A DNA stretch of 42,508 bases from a virus, in the IMG/VR virus record IMGVR_UViG_3300036845_000159, positions 1 to 42,508 of that record; one strand, given 5' to 3'. Shown piece by piece: positions 22,113-28,391 of this stretch. Made by a program: the position numbers and the translations under genes. The first letter of the stretch is position 1, and the number at the start of each line of letters is the position of its first letter. The notes under the pieces are model-generated. The model was not told the DNA's origin and did no database searches. It saw nothing but the letters and a program-made list of their open reading frames with translations.

Positions 22113-22320
22113 CTTTTGATCACGAGCCCCGTTGCCGTCGGAGCCGTCGGATACACCCTTACTTTAACTGACGTTCCGCAAGCATTGATTTCATTGACAT
22201 TTTTCCCCTAAATTCCCTGAATTAAGAGCGAATCCGCAATGCTCAGTGCAACAAATTAGTGGTTAGTTATTCAGTAGGTATAGACAACATGAATTAATTA
22301 CTTAATAATCCGTAGGTGCG

Positions 22321-22346
22321 AGCATGTACGGGGTATCCGACATGCT
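22321..22346. repeat. Inverted repeat AGCATGT-N12-ACATGCT
   Basis: Perfect 7-bp arms with a 12-base loop lie about 50 bp before the ATG at 22398. There is no T-run. It may be an operator or an RNA hairpin in the leader of the zinc-finger gene. Confidence 0.5.
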
Positions 22347-22397
22347 TGATTTATAACGCGTCGGAACCCCTCGGCGCCTAATGTATGAGGTGACCTA

Positions 22398-22859
22398 ATG
22401 ACCAATTTAATAGACCGCCGCGCGGCGCTCGACGCCGGGCTCGCTCGCTACAATACCGGCCAACCCTGCAAGCACGGCCACATGGCCGACCGATTCACGG
22501 CGAACGCCGGTTGCGTGTTGTGCGTCAATCCCAAGCGAGCGCACCCCGGTTCCGGTTTTAAATGGATTGTGACCCGCGTCCCCATGCCCGAGGCAATCAC
22601 CCTCGAACCGGCGCAAGCCGCCGAGCTTGAATCGTTGTTGCGCGTGTGGGCCGAGTACAAATTGCGCGAGTGGGGTTTCGGCTCGAACCCGAACGCGCCG
22701 GTAAAAGCGAATTGGGGCTCGGATGCGCCCGGCGCTATCGTCATTGACGAGGCCAAGGTGTGGCAGGTGCGACAAGCCGACGGCACGCTCAAGCCCACGA
22801 CCCGCGAGACCTATGTCGCGGACGTTGCGGCGGCCACGGGCACCCCAATTGAGGGGTGA
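22398..22859 (+). CDS. Orphan zinc-finger protein related to the HNH endonuclease N-terminal domain
   Basis: GAGGTG precedes ATG 22398. Residues 5-43 (RRAALDAGLARYNTGQPCKHGHMADR, written here in pieces: YNTGQPCKHGH, then CVLC) match the N-terminal zinc unit of the endonuclease VII-like proteins at 26819 and 30068 (YYTGKPCPRGHVAAR, CTRC). The HNH part is absent. Instead there is LEPAQAAELESLLRVWAEYK and a C-terminal half of unknown fold. It may be a DNA-binding protein derived from a homing endonuclease. It is the first gene after the AT-rich control region. Confidence 0.65.
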   Translation: MTNLIDRRAALDAGLARYNTGQPCKHGHMADRFTANAGCVLCVNPKRAHPGSGFKWIVTRVPMPEAITLEPAQAAELESLLRVWAEYKLREWGFGSNPNAPVKANWGSDAPGAIVIDEAKVWQVRQADGTLKPTTRETYVADVAAATGTPIEG

Positions 22860-23275
22860 TCACCGGATACACCGACGCCCGAGGGGAACGCCGCTCAAGC
22901 GTTGGATGCGCAATAGGCTCAAGCGTAACAAGCTCCAGTGCTGTCGGTGCGCCGCTATGCCCTTCGCCCATCGTCGCGGCTCCACGGGCTCCGTACGCAT
23001 CGGGAGGGCCACTATTGAGGTCGAGTGTGGCGGGTGATACAGTCGCCCCACGGGACCCGGTGAGCGCGCATTCGTCACGCTCAAGCGGCGCCAACCGTTG
23101 CCCTTGGCGGGGGCCGGGTCCTGATTCACTGCAATCAATCACTTACGCAGTTCCGTCGGTTCGACTTGCCACGCGCGCCCGGAGCGCCTACCGTTTGAGG
23201 TGCGGGGCCGCCCCAACCCAATGAACCTACGCGCAACCGTTGCACCTCGGCGCGTAGCGGGGCGCCCCGCTTCAT
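22860..23275. other. Region of uncertain coding content
   Basis: Several short frames cross this 416-bp stretch and none is convincing. A frame from GTG 22856 (GTGA overlap) to 23224 is Ser/Ala/Pro-rich and low in complexity. A 43-residue frame at 22906-23037 has CCRC and a late Cys. A 51-residue frame starts at ATG 23221. A region with ACGCAGTTCCGTCGG (23144-23158) resembles the control region near 13951. Hairpins are present: GGGGCCGCCCC at 23204 and AGCGGGGCGCCCCGCT, a perfect 16-bp palindrome at 23256-23271. Confidence 0.4.
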
Positions 23276-23437
23276 ATGAGACAGTCTCTGTCATTCCGCC
23301 CGCTGTACGAGTACCCCGCCATGCCTCGCCCGCTCACACCACGTTGCGCCCCGGACCTTCCCGAGCATTGCTATAACGACGAGGATAGCGACGGGGAATG
23401 GACGCACGAGGGAGACCCCGAGGCGGCCGAAGAGTAA
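23276..23437 (+). CDS. Possible small acidic protein (53 aa)
   Basis: The frame starts at ATG 23276 (MRQSLSFRPLYEYPAMPRPL) and ends with CYNDEDSDGEWTHEGDPEAA EE, a strongly acidic tail. The amino-acid mix looks more natural than the alternatives in other frames, but no ribosome site precedes either ATG (23276 or 23321). If real it could be a DNA-mimic-like acidic protein, which is speculation. Confidence 0.35.
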   Translation: MRQSLSFRPLYEYPAMPRPLTPRCAPDLPEHCYNDEDSDGEWTHEGDPEAAEE

Positions 23438-23442
23438 AATTG

Positions 23443-23487
23443 TGACGCCCGACACGCTTTGACGACCTCGTCAGGGCGTACTATGCT
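23443..23487 (+). promoter_or_regulatory. Promoter with both box types and TTGACG-17-TATGCT
   Basis: TGTGACGCCCGACAC begins at 23441 and the palindrome TGACGACCTCGTCA covers 23460-23473. TTGACG (23459-23464), a 17-bp spacer and TATGCT (23482-23487) form a good sigma70 promoter for the four small genes that follow. The palindrome overlaps the -35 and part of the spacer, as expected for a repressor site. Confidence 0.7.
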
Positions 23488-23521
23488 CGCGACTGATCAA
23501 TTCAACTCACGAGGTGTCGCC

Positions 23522-23581
23522 ATGATAATTGTTGCCTGGTTTGCTGCGGTCGCCGTGTGCGCCGCCGCGTTGCGTTCGTAA
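23522..23581 (+). CDS. Very short hydrophobic peptide (19 aa)
   Basis: GAGGTG lies five bases before ATG 23522. The peptide MIIVAWFAAVAVCAAALRS is one hydrophobic helix with a basic end. The stop overlaps the next ATG as TAATG. It may be a membrane peptide or simply a leader that couples translation of the following genes. Confidence 0.5.
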   Translation: MIIVAWFAAVAVCAAALRS

Positions 23582-23796
23582 TGCCGCGTCGCAATCTCCG
23601 TTCGATTGGCCCGTACGCCACGACCTCCACGATTCCCGATAGGCCGGGCTATGCGGTGGTTGTCGATATGATCACATTCGCACGTTCATATGACTACACG
23701 AGCGCCGAGGCCGCCCAATTGCGCGAGTGGTTGACGATTCGCGCCGCCGGATATCCGCCCGAGCGGCGCGAGCCGAGGTTCAGGGGCGGCGCATGA
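23581..23796 (+). CDS. Small hypothetical protein (71 aa), tandem paralogue 1
   Basis: The product shares its layout with the next gene: RSIGPY near the start, a VVVD strand, a charged helix and an AAGYP near the end (RSVGPY, FVVDV, NAGYP in the next). They are tandem paralogues of an unrecognised family. The gene is coupled to the peptide before it (TAATG) and to the next gene by ATGA. Confidence 0.6.
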   Translation: MPRRNLRSIGPYATTSTIPDRPGYAVVVDMITFARSYDYTSAEAAQLREWLTIRAAGYPPERREPRFRGGA

Positions 23797-24008
23797 AATT
23801 TCCGCATAAGCCGCGTTCAGTCGGCCCGTATAACGTCCAGCGAATTGGCGTGGACCCGGATTTTTTCGTGGTGGATGTAAACACCCTATCAACTTCGCCA
23901 AAGTCCGGTGACGGGTATTCCCTTGAGGACGCCGTAAGGCTAGCTTGGTGGCTGGAAGAGCGCAACGCTGGATATCCAACGGCTTTAAAATTTGAGCGCA
24001 ACTCATGA
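23793..24008 (+). CDS. Small hypothetical protein (71 aa), tandem paralogue 2
   Basis: The protein starts MKFPHKPRSVGPYNVQRIGV and includes DAVRLAWWLEERNAGYP. Similarity to the preceding protein is clear over most of the length, though low at the residue level, so the duplication is older than the 245-bp repeat. It is probably a small alpha/beta domain. Overlaps on both sides are ATGA. Confidence 0.62.
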   Translation: MKFPHKPRSVGPYNVQRIGVDPDFFVVDVNTLSTSPKSGDGYSLEDAVRLAWWLEERNAGYPTALKFERNS

Positions 24009-24178
24009 TAGGCGCGCTCGCACATTTGAAACGTTTGTTTTCGCGTAGAGTGCCGGCGCGCGTCGAGCCGATCACGTTTGACCGCGTTTCGCTCCGTCGG
24101 GCGAATGCGCGCCGGTACCTACGCCTCCGGGGAATCACTCGCGTCAAAGGGGTGTACGGCTCGCCGGAAGGGTTCTAA
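24005..24178 (+). CDS. Small basic hypothetical protein (57 aa)
   Basis: The start at the ATGA overlap gives MIGALAHLKRLFSRRVPARV, and the product ends RVKGVYGSPEGF. It is strongly basic and Arg-rich, suggesting nucleic acid or ribosome contact. It is the last gene before the terminator at 24214. Confidence 0.55.
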   Translation: MIGALAHLKRLFSRRVPARVEPITFDRVSLRRANARRYLRLRGITRVKGVYGSPEGF

Positions 24179-24213
24179 TCGCGCGGGGTGTCATCCCCAA
24201 CCCGCACGAACTT

Positions 24214-24240
24214 GCCCGGCCTAGCGCCGGGCTTTTTTTT
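24214..24240 (+). terminator. Intrinsic terminator of the 22.4-24.2 kb operon
   Basis: GCCCGGC (24214-24220) pairs with GCCGGGC (24226-24232) across a five-base loop and is followed directly by eight T. It is the clearest rho-independent terminator in the window and fixes the end of the rightward unit. Confidence 0.92.
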
Positions 24241-24242
24241 GT

Positions 24243-24350
24243 CTACAGTTCGGGACCGATCTTGTTACGGTGGGCGGCGGCGTGCATCACGCCCGCGACG
24301 ATGATCAAGAGCACATAAGCGATGGCGAAAAATATTACGGATTTGGGCAT
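24243..24350 (-). CDS. Single-helix membrane peptide (35 aa)
   Basis: On the leftward strand, ATG 24350 has GGAG about eight bases upstream and encodes MPKSVIFFAIAYVLLIIVAG, then a short basic His/Arg tail ending GPEL. It has one membrane helix. It is followed by the T-rich face of the terminator and preceded by the promoter at 24380-24408, which has a 17-bp spacer. The promoter, ribosome site and size together make it credible. Confidence 0.6.
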   Translation of the reverse strand: MPKSVIFFAIAYVLLIIVAGVMHAAAHRNKIGPEL

Positions 24351-24379
24351 TTTGGAGGCTCCATTGTGACCGAGTTCGC

Positions 24380-24408
24380 ATAGTGACCTAAACTGACGGA
24401 CTCGTCAA
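24380..24408 (-). promoter_or_regulatory. Leftward promoter TTGACG-17-CACTAT over a palindrome
   Basis: The palindrome TGACGGACTCGTCA (24394-24407) read leftward forms TTGACG (24408-24403), a 17-bp spacer and CACTAT (24385-24380). It would drive the 35-residue membrane peptide. A TGTGACCGAGTTCGCAT box at 24366-24382, like the one at 15315, lies on the other side of the palindrome. Confidence 0.62.
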
Positions 24409-24414
24409 TATTTG

Positions 24415-26841
24415 TCACTTTTGCGCGTTCAAATACATTTCGCGCACCATGAGCGGATTCGCCACGAGGCGCGACGAGTGCCCCGCCACGATGTACAGCG
24501 TTGGGCGCCCTCCCGTCGGCAAGTCCTGAGTAATACGCCCGTCAGGGAGTTGCGGGTGTCGCTCGTATCCCAACGTCGTGAGCATTTCCACGCGCTTGGA
24601 CCGGGACACGAACTTACCACGGCTCGATTGGCCCAAGAGTATGGCGAGGGCGTCGGAGCTAATCCAACCGCCTTTAAAGCCCGCCTTGCCGACGGCAATA
24701 GCCTCTTGGATATCTTGCTCGATCCCGCCCAACCCGGCGTTAATGGCCTCTTGCGTTGACGTGGTGATCGGTGCGCGCCGAGCACCCTTGGCAAAATTGT
24801 AGTGCTCGGGAATATCGTACGTGCGGAGGTAATGCAGAATGCTCGCGTTGCCGCCGCCCTCGAACCAATCGAACAAACGAATAAAGTACGCCTCGTCCAA
24901 CCCGTCGCGGGCCAAGTCGGCGAGCGATTGTTGCGCGGCGAACAGCGGGCATATACGGCGGTCCTCTTGCGTCTTGCGGATACCGTCCTTGTGATTGGTG
25001 TTAAAAATCATGTTGAAACAAACTTCGCGCGTGACTTGGTCAACGCCCTTTTTCTCGATTTCTTGGAACTGTTCCGTAATCATCGTCTTGAGCTTTTCCC
25101 ACGTCGCGGCATTTCCCTCAATCGTTTTTATTTCCTCAACCAGGATCATGAGCTTTCGATACAGATAGCCGTTGAAATGATTGTCCAAATTCGCGGCGCT
25201 CGCGCTATAGACGTAGTCGAGCCCGAGACAATATTGCATCACCTTGGTCAAGAACGATTTGCCGTTACCGGGTACACCTTGGATCAACAGCGCCCACGCG
25301 GCTTTGACGCCGAGGTTTTGCACGCACGCGGCCACGAACGACGTGTATATGACCGCGTCCTCGCCGTTGGGAAATAGCTTTTTTATGTGGTTGGTATACA
25401 AGCTCACGTCGCCCGGCGTCGCGACGACGAGCGGGTCGCGCCACGTGTTTATGTACTTGAGGCCGAGGCGTTCGCGCTCGGCGTTCTCAGGCTCGCGCGG
25501 GTCAAAGTATGTTCCATGCACTGTCGGAAACTCCACGAGTTGCGATTGCGTGAACGTGGACCAAGCCGACTTATCTATCGCATTGGTGATATCGACAATG
25601 AACGAGCGCCCACGGTATCGCTCGTCATTGTCGAACGGCTCGCGTTTAAGCGTGTGGCCGCTCGGGATCATAATTTGATTCATGTCTTGAACGTACAAGC
25701 AACCCTTGAACAAAATGCGTTGCGCGTCGCCCGTCAATATCTTGCCGTGTCCGGTCTCGGGTGCCGCAATCGGCATTGCATTAGGGACCGGCGGTATCTC
25801 AACGCCCGCGACGATTACCGGCGGGGGAGGGGGTACGAGGGACCCGACGAGGTGCGGGGGAGGCGGCGGGGGAATGAGAGAACTTGGCACGACTCCGGCA
25901 ACGGTGGGCGGGATATCGGCTTGCGCGGCTCGCTGCTTATAGTAGGTCGTTTGCCACGCGGCGGCCTTGGTGATTGTTCCGCGTAGATAGCCCTCGCGTT
26001 GCCACTTGGGCCGGTTGAGCGCGGAGCGTTCGCCGATAGCCAACATGCGATCACAATTGCCGCCGGTCCAAAATGCGAGGTGATTAAATAAGGCTTGGTC
26101 CGCTGAACTGCCGTCATAGTCTTTACCCGCTGATTGTGGAGGGAATGCGATTGCGAGGCGTTCGACGTTGCCCGCTAATAGGTCGGCCACGCTCGCCTTG
26201 CTGCCGAACAATGCGCCCGCTGATTTGCTCGCGACCATGCGCCGGATTAACTCGTCGTCGTCCGTGGGGCCGTCCCATTGCGGCGCGGGCTCAGTCGTCC
26301 AACCATCACTCGATAACTCGGCGCCGGGCGGGAAATACTGCGCGATCAAGTGCGGCAACATGTGCGTGGCGTCGAACGTTTCGTCGCCTTGCGCGTTGGT
26401 GCCGGTCACTCCGATGAACCGGAGTTCGGTGTAAAACTCTATCCCGAGTCCCGTGTGGCGCTTGCGATGCGCGGGAGCTTCGTTTAAGTAGCGGAAAAAA
26501 ATATGAATGCCGCGCCCCGATTGCGACACTTCGATATACGCCCCGTGGAACTTTCGGCATAGTTCCTGAGCAATTGGCGACCATGTTCCGTCGTCTTGCA
26601 ACGCTTTGTCTATATCTAGGACACCTACGCCGCAGCCTTTCCACAAAACAAATCCGGCACCGTACTCAGGGCCAAGAAATTTGGACCACGTTATAGCCAC
26701 CGTGCCGCGCATCCAATTAGCCGGATCGGTAGCGTCTATCGCGTGTAAATTTTCGGGGTGTACTGGAACCTTTCCTTGGCGGCGGTACACTATCCACTGG
26801 ACATTATTTTGAAGGGATTTAAGCACGCCGTAGGTACTCAA
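24415..26841 (-). CDS. Bifunctional primase-helicase (Prim-Pol plus SF3-type helicase)
   Basis: The 808-residue protein starts with a Prim-Pol-like domain: GVGVLDIDK (71-79) with two metal-binding Asp and VSQSGRGIHIFF (105-116). A helical middle follows (SSADQALFNHLAFWTGG), then a Pro-rich linker (about 322-356 with PPPPPP and PPPPP), and a C-terminal helicase with Walker A GVPGNGKS (522-529) and Walker B LMILVEE (564-570). This order resembles NrS-1-type primase-polymerases with a DUF5906 helicase. It would unwind and prime phage DNA for the polymerase at 34.6-36.9 kb. The start overlaps the end of an endonuclease VII-like gene by 23 bases. Confidence 0.87.
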   Translation of the reverse strand: MSTYGVLKSLQNNVQWIVYRRQGKVPVHPENLHAIDATDPANWMRGTVAITWSKFLGPEYGAGFVLWKGCGVGVLDIDKALQDDGTWSPIAQELCRKFHGAYIEVSQSGRGIHIFFRYLNEAPAHRKRHTGLGIEFYTELRFIGVTGTNAQGDETFDATHMLPHLIAQYFPPGAELSSDGWTTEPAPQWDGPTDDDELIRRMVASKSAGALFGSKASVADLLAGNVERLAIAFPPQSAGKDYDGSSADQALFNHLAFWTGGNCDRMLAIGERSALNRPKWQREGYLRGTITKAAAWQTTYYKQRAAQADIPPTVAGVVPSSLIPPPPPPHLVGSLVPPPPPVIVAGVEIPPVPNAMPIAAPETGHGKILTGDAQRILFKGCLYVQDMNQIMIPSGHTLKREPFDNDERYRGRSFIVDITNAIDKSAWSTFTQSQLVEFPTVHGTYFDPREPENAERERLGLKYINTWRDPLVVATPGDVSLYTNHIKKLFPNGEDAVIYTSFVAACVQNLGVKAAWALLIQGVPGNGKSFLTKVMQYCLGLDYVYSASAANLDNHFNGYLYRKLMILVEEIKTIEGNAATWEKLKTMITEQFQEIEKKGVDQVTREVCFNMIFNTNHKDGIRKTQEDRRICPLFAAQQSLADLARDGLDEAYFIRLFDWFEGGGNASILHYLRTYDIPEHYNFAKGARRAPITTSTQEAINAGLGGIEQDIQEAIAVGKAGFKGGWISSDALAILLGQSSRGKFVSRSKRVEMLTTLGYERHPQLPDGRITQDLPTGGRPTLYIVAGHSSRLVANPLMVREMYLNAQK

Positions 26842-27286
26842 TTGCTCTTAGCAATCCCGCCTCGTTATCCCCCAAACCTCCGATACAGACGTTGCAATGA
26901 TTACAAAGCCAACCTCTAAAGCGATTCGTTTCGTGGCAATGATCAAGAACCATTTTCTTGGGGGATTTTCCGCATAGCTCGCAAGTTTTCGGCTCGGGTC
27001 TGTTCGCGAGCGGCATTTTACGCCACTTTCTAGATTTATTCCTATGCGCCGGATCGTTTCGATATCCGCGTTGATATTTCTTTCGTGATGATTTGAACGC
27101 GTGCGCGTCCGTCCCATACCATTGGGTCAAATGCCTTTCTCGCGCGCACTCAACGCATCTTGTGCAACTAACGTATCTGGCAGCCGTATGCCCATTACAA
27201 CAGGGTTCTCCCAAATCGTACGTAGTATCTCCGCGCGCCTTTGCGGCGGCGCGAATATCGTGCTTTTGTTTTCGAGTCAGCTTCAC
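26819..27286 (-). CDS. Recombination endonuclease VII-like homing endonuclease (copy 2)
   Basis: GTG 27286 starts a 155-residue protein. The N-terminal zinc unit has EPCCNGHTAAR and CTRCVEC. The C-terminal endonuclease VII domain has CELCGKSPKKMVLDHCHETN, RFRGWLCNHCN and a final GLLRAIEYL helix. Conserved Cys pairs and DHCH residues are present, so it is probably active. The gene is visibly more A/T-rich than its neighbours. It ends inside the first codons of the primase-helicase gene, the same pattern as the other two copies. Confidence 0.87.
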   Translation of the reverse strand: MKLTRKQKHDIRAAAKARGDTTYDLGEPCCNGHTAARYVSCTRCVECARERHLTQWYGTDAHAFKSSRKKYQRGYRNDPAHRNKSRKWRKMPLANRPEPKTCELCGKSPKKMVLDHCHETNRFRGWLCNHCNVCIGGLGDNEAGLLRAIEYLRRA

Positions 27287-27291
27287 GTGGA

Positions 27292-27570
27292 CTAACCCGT
27301 GATCAGTTTTGCGGCGGCGTCCTTTTGGGCTTGAGGCGCGGTCTTGGCAATGCGATTCCCTGCGGCCAATGCCTTGGCGAGTATGCCGTGCTGATACGTG
27401 GCAATCGCCTCGCGCACAATGGCGTCGTGCAATCGCGCCATGGTCTTAAAGTAATACGACACGGTGCCCTCGGCGCAACCGGCGCGCGTGGCAACGGCGA
27501 TTCGCGTCACGGCGGGGAAACCCTTACGCGATGCGATTTGCACGGCGGCGTCTAAAATAGCTTGCTTCAT
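27292..27570 (-). CDS. TetR-like helix-turn-helix regulator, short (92 aa)
   Basis: The protein starts MKQAILDAAVQIASRKGFPA and continues VTRIAVATRAGCAEGTVSYYF, the classic TetR helix-turn-helix with the YYF end and a following LHDAIVREAI helix. Full TetR proteins are near 190-210 residues; this one has only the DNA-binding domain and a short C-terminal extension, so it lacks most of the ligand-binding domain. A CGAGGT site precedes ATG 27570. A TGACGAGTCAGTCA palindrome lies 15 bases further upstream (27585-27598), suggesting autoregulation. TetR-type repressors bind palindromes of about this length, making it the best candidate for binding the repeated TGACG palindromes. Binding is inferred. 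Confidence 0.72.
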   Translation of the reverse strand: MKQAILDAAVQIASRKGFPAVTRIAVATRAGCAEGTVSYYFKTMARLHDAIVREAIATYQHGILAKALAAGNRIAKTAPQAQKDAAAKLITG

Positions 27571-27584
27571 ACTAATACCTCGGT

Positions 27585-27598
27585 TGACTGACTCGTCA
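27585..27598 (-). promoter_or_regulatory. Imperfect TGACG palindrome before the TetR-like gene
   Basis: Read leftward, TGACGAGTCAGTCA starts at the TGA stop of the VRR-NUC gene and lies just before the ribosome site and ATG of the TetR-like gene. The right arm is AGTCA instead of CGTCA. A weaker site is common for autoregulation. CTGACG with TATTAG 16 bp further could be a promoter, but it would leave almost no leader. Confidence 0.55.
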
Positions 27599-27967
27599 GG
27601 GTAGTTGATTCTCGTTTGAAATAAAAGCCGCGTATCCGCCGTCGGTGTTCACCATGTCCAACCAACGCTTTTGGGCGACCTCGTGTTCGTCGTTCGGGTT
27701 ATAGACCCAATCCTCGTCCTTGCATTCTATAGAAACAAATTGCGCAATTACTTTCCCGACCATGTCGGGGGTGATCACGACCGCACGCCACCCGACGAGG
27801 TCGTGCGACTTGACCACGTCGCCCAATTTCTTGGAATCATTGCCGAGGCCATAGCGGACCCAACGCCCGGTCGCGTCCTTGAACGCGCCGCGATTGTTGC
27901 GCCACATGCGCCAGCCCAAGCGCGCGAGCGCGAGGCGGACGAGCGATTGTACGCGGCCCTCGCTCAT
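27596..27967 (-). CDS. VRR-NUC domain nuclease
   Basis: From ATG 27967 the protein is 123 residues and matches phage VRR-NUC nucleases: LGWRMWRNNRGAF, RWVRYGLGNDS, SHDLVGWRAV with the catalytic Asp, ITPDMVGKV, VSIECK (Glu-x-Lys of the PD-(D/E)XK fold) and AQKRWLDMV. Such enzymes process branched or flapped DNA in phage replication or recombination. The ATG overlaps the stop of the membrane protein gene (ATGA). It is encoded next to the SF2 helicase, which fits a shared role. Confidence 0.86.
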   Translation of the reverse strand: MSEGRVQSLVRLALARLGWRMWRNNRGAFKDATGRWVRYGLGNDSKKLGDVVKSHDLVGWRAVVITPDMVGKVIAQFVSIECKDEDWVYNPNDEHEVAQKRWLDMVNTDGGYAAFISNENQLP

Positions 27968-28236
27968 GCTCCGTACGCCCATTTGGTTACAAATATCGAG
28001 AACACCGAGCCCAAGCCGCCGCCGAGCACACACCCGGCCATGCTCCAACGGTCGCGGTTCTTGTCGTCCTCCACGAACTTGGCGCCCGCGTAAAAGTGGA
28101 ACCCCGATATAACCATGTCGGTACCGAGGGTCCAACCATAATGGCCTTGGTTGTACGCGCGGCCATTCGCCACGACGAGCGCAAAGGAAATAAATTCCAT
28201 GGCAAACCAAAAAGCAAAGCGGCGGTAATTATTCAT
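27964..28236 (-). CDS. Small membrane protein (90 aa)
   Basis: The protein starts MNNYRRFAFWFAMEFISFAL and has a second hydrophobic segment near the C-terminus (AGCVLGGGLGSVFSIFVTKW), with a charged FVEDDKNRDRW between them. Two membrane helices give a hairpin topology. It is coupled to its neighbours by ATGA on both sides. The role beside DNA enzymes is unknown. Confidence 0.65.
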   Translation of the reverse strand: MNNYRRFAFWFAMEFISFALVVANGRAYNQGHYGWTLGTDMVISGFHFYAGAKFVEDDKNRDRWSMAGCVLGGGLGSVFSIFVTKWAYGA

Positions 28237-28391
28237 GTGTCAAACCTGTCGTGAGGCCAAACCGGATCGTGTTTGCAGCGAGTGCAAAACGTCACTAGCT
28301 CCCGGTCGAACGGGCGAGGATACCGATAAACTCGGTGGGGTTTATGCCCAAAAATTCTACAGAGTAGTTGCTTAAGCGACTTTAACCGCAT
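28233..28391 (-). CDS. Small zinc-ribbon-like protein (52 aa)
   Basis: ATG 28391 lies inside the end of the SF2 helicase gene (20-base overlap) and the TGA overlaps the next ATG. The product has LLCRIFGHKPHRV and VTFCTRCKHDPVW. This C-x-F-GH...FCxRC form is a common small phage zinc protein of unknown function. The opposite strand also has a CxxC-containing frame, but the overlaps and known form favour this strand. Confidence 0.68.
   Translation of the reverse strand: MRLKSLKQLLCRIFGHKPHRVYRYPRPFDRELVTFCTRCKHDPVWPHDRFDT

Larger units (their letters stand above)
22027..22397. other. AT-rich non-coding region with iterons, candidate origin or control region
   Basis: This 371-bp gap is clearly richer in A/T than the surrounding DNA. 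It contains three 14-bp repeats beginning TTGTCA, a TTGACA at 22194-22199, a copy of TTCCCTGAATTA (22213-22224), the stretch around 22290-22315 built of TTAATTA/TTAATAAT, and an inverted repeat at 22321-22346. No gene longer than a few codons fits. Direct repeats plus an AT-rich stretch between divergent operons are typical of replication origins or major control regions. Which of these it is cannot be decided from sequence alone. Confidence 0.55.

Noticed and set aside
22856-23224. Frame of 122 residues starting at a GTGA overlap
   Set aside because: Ser/Ala/Pro-rich low complexity with no ribosome site of its own. Part of the stretch looks like a control region. The overlap alone is not enough in GC-rich DNA.
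23227-23271. Stem-loops CTACGCGC/GCGCGTAG and AGCGGGGCGCCCCGCT as a terminator
   Set aside because: No T-run follows, so intrinsic termination is not supported; it is only noted as structure.
28235-28378. Rightward frame starting MCQTCREAKPDRVCSECK, zinc-finger-like
   Set aside because: It is antisense to the 52-residue leftward zinc protein, which has coupled overlaps on both sides and a known FCxRC form; the CxxC motifs arise from complementary codons.
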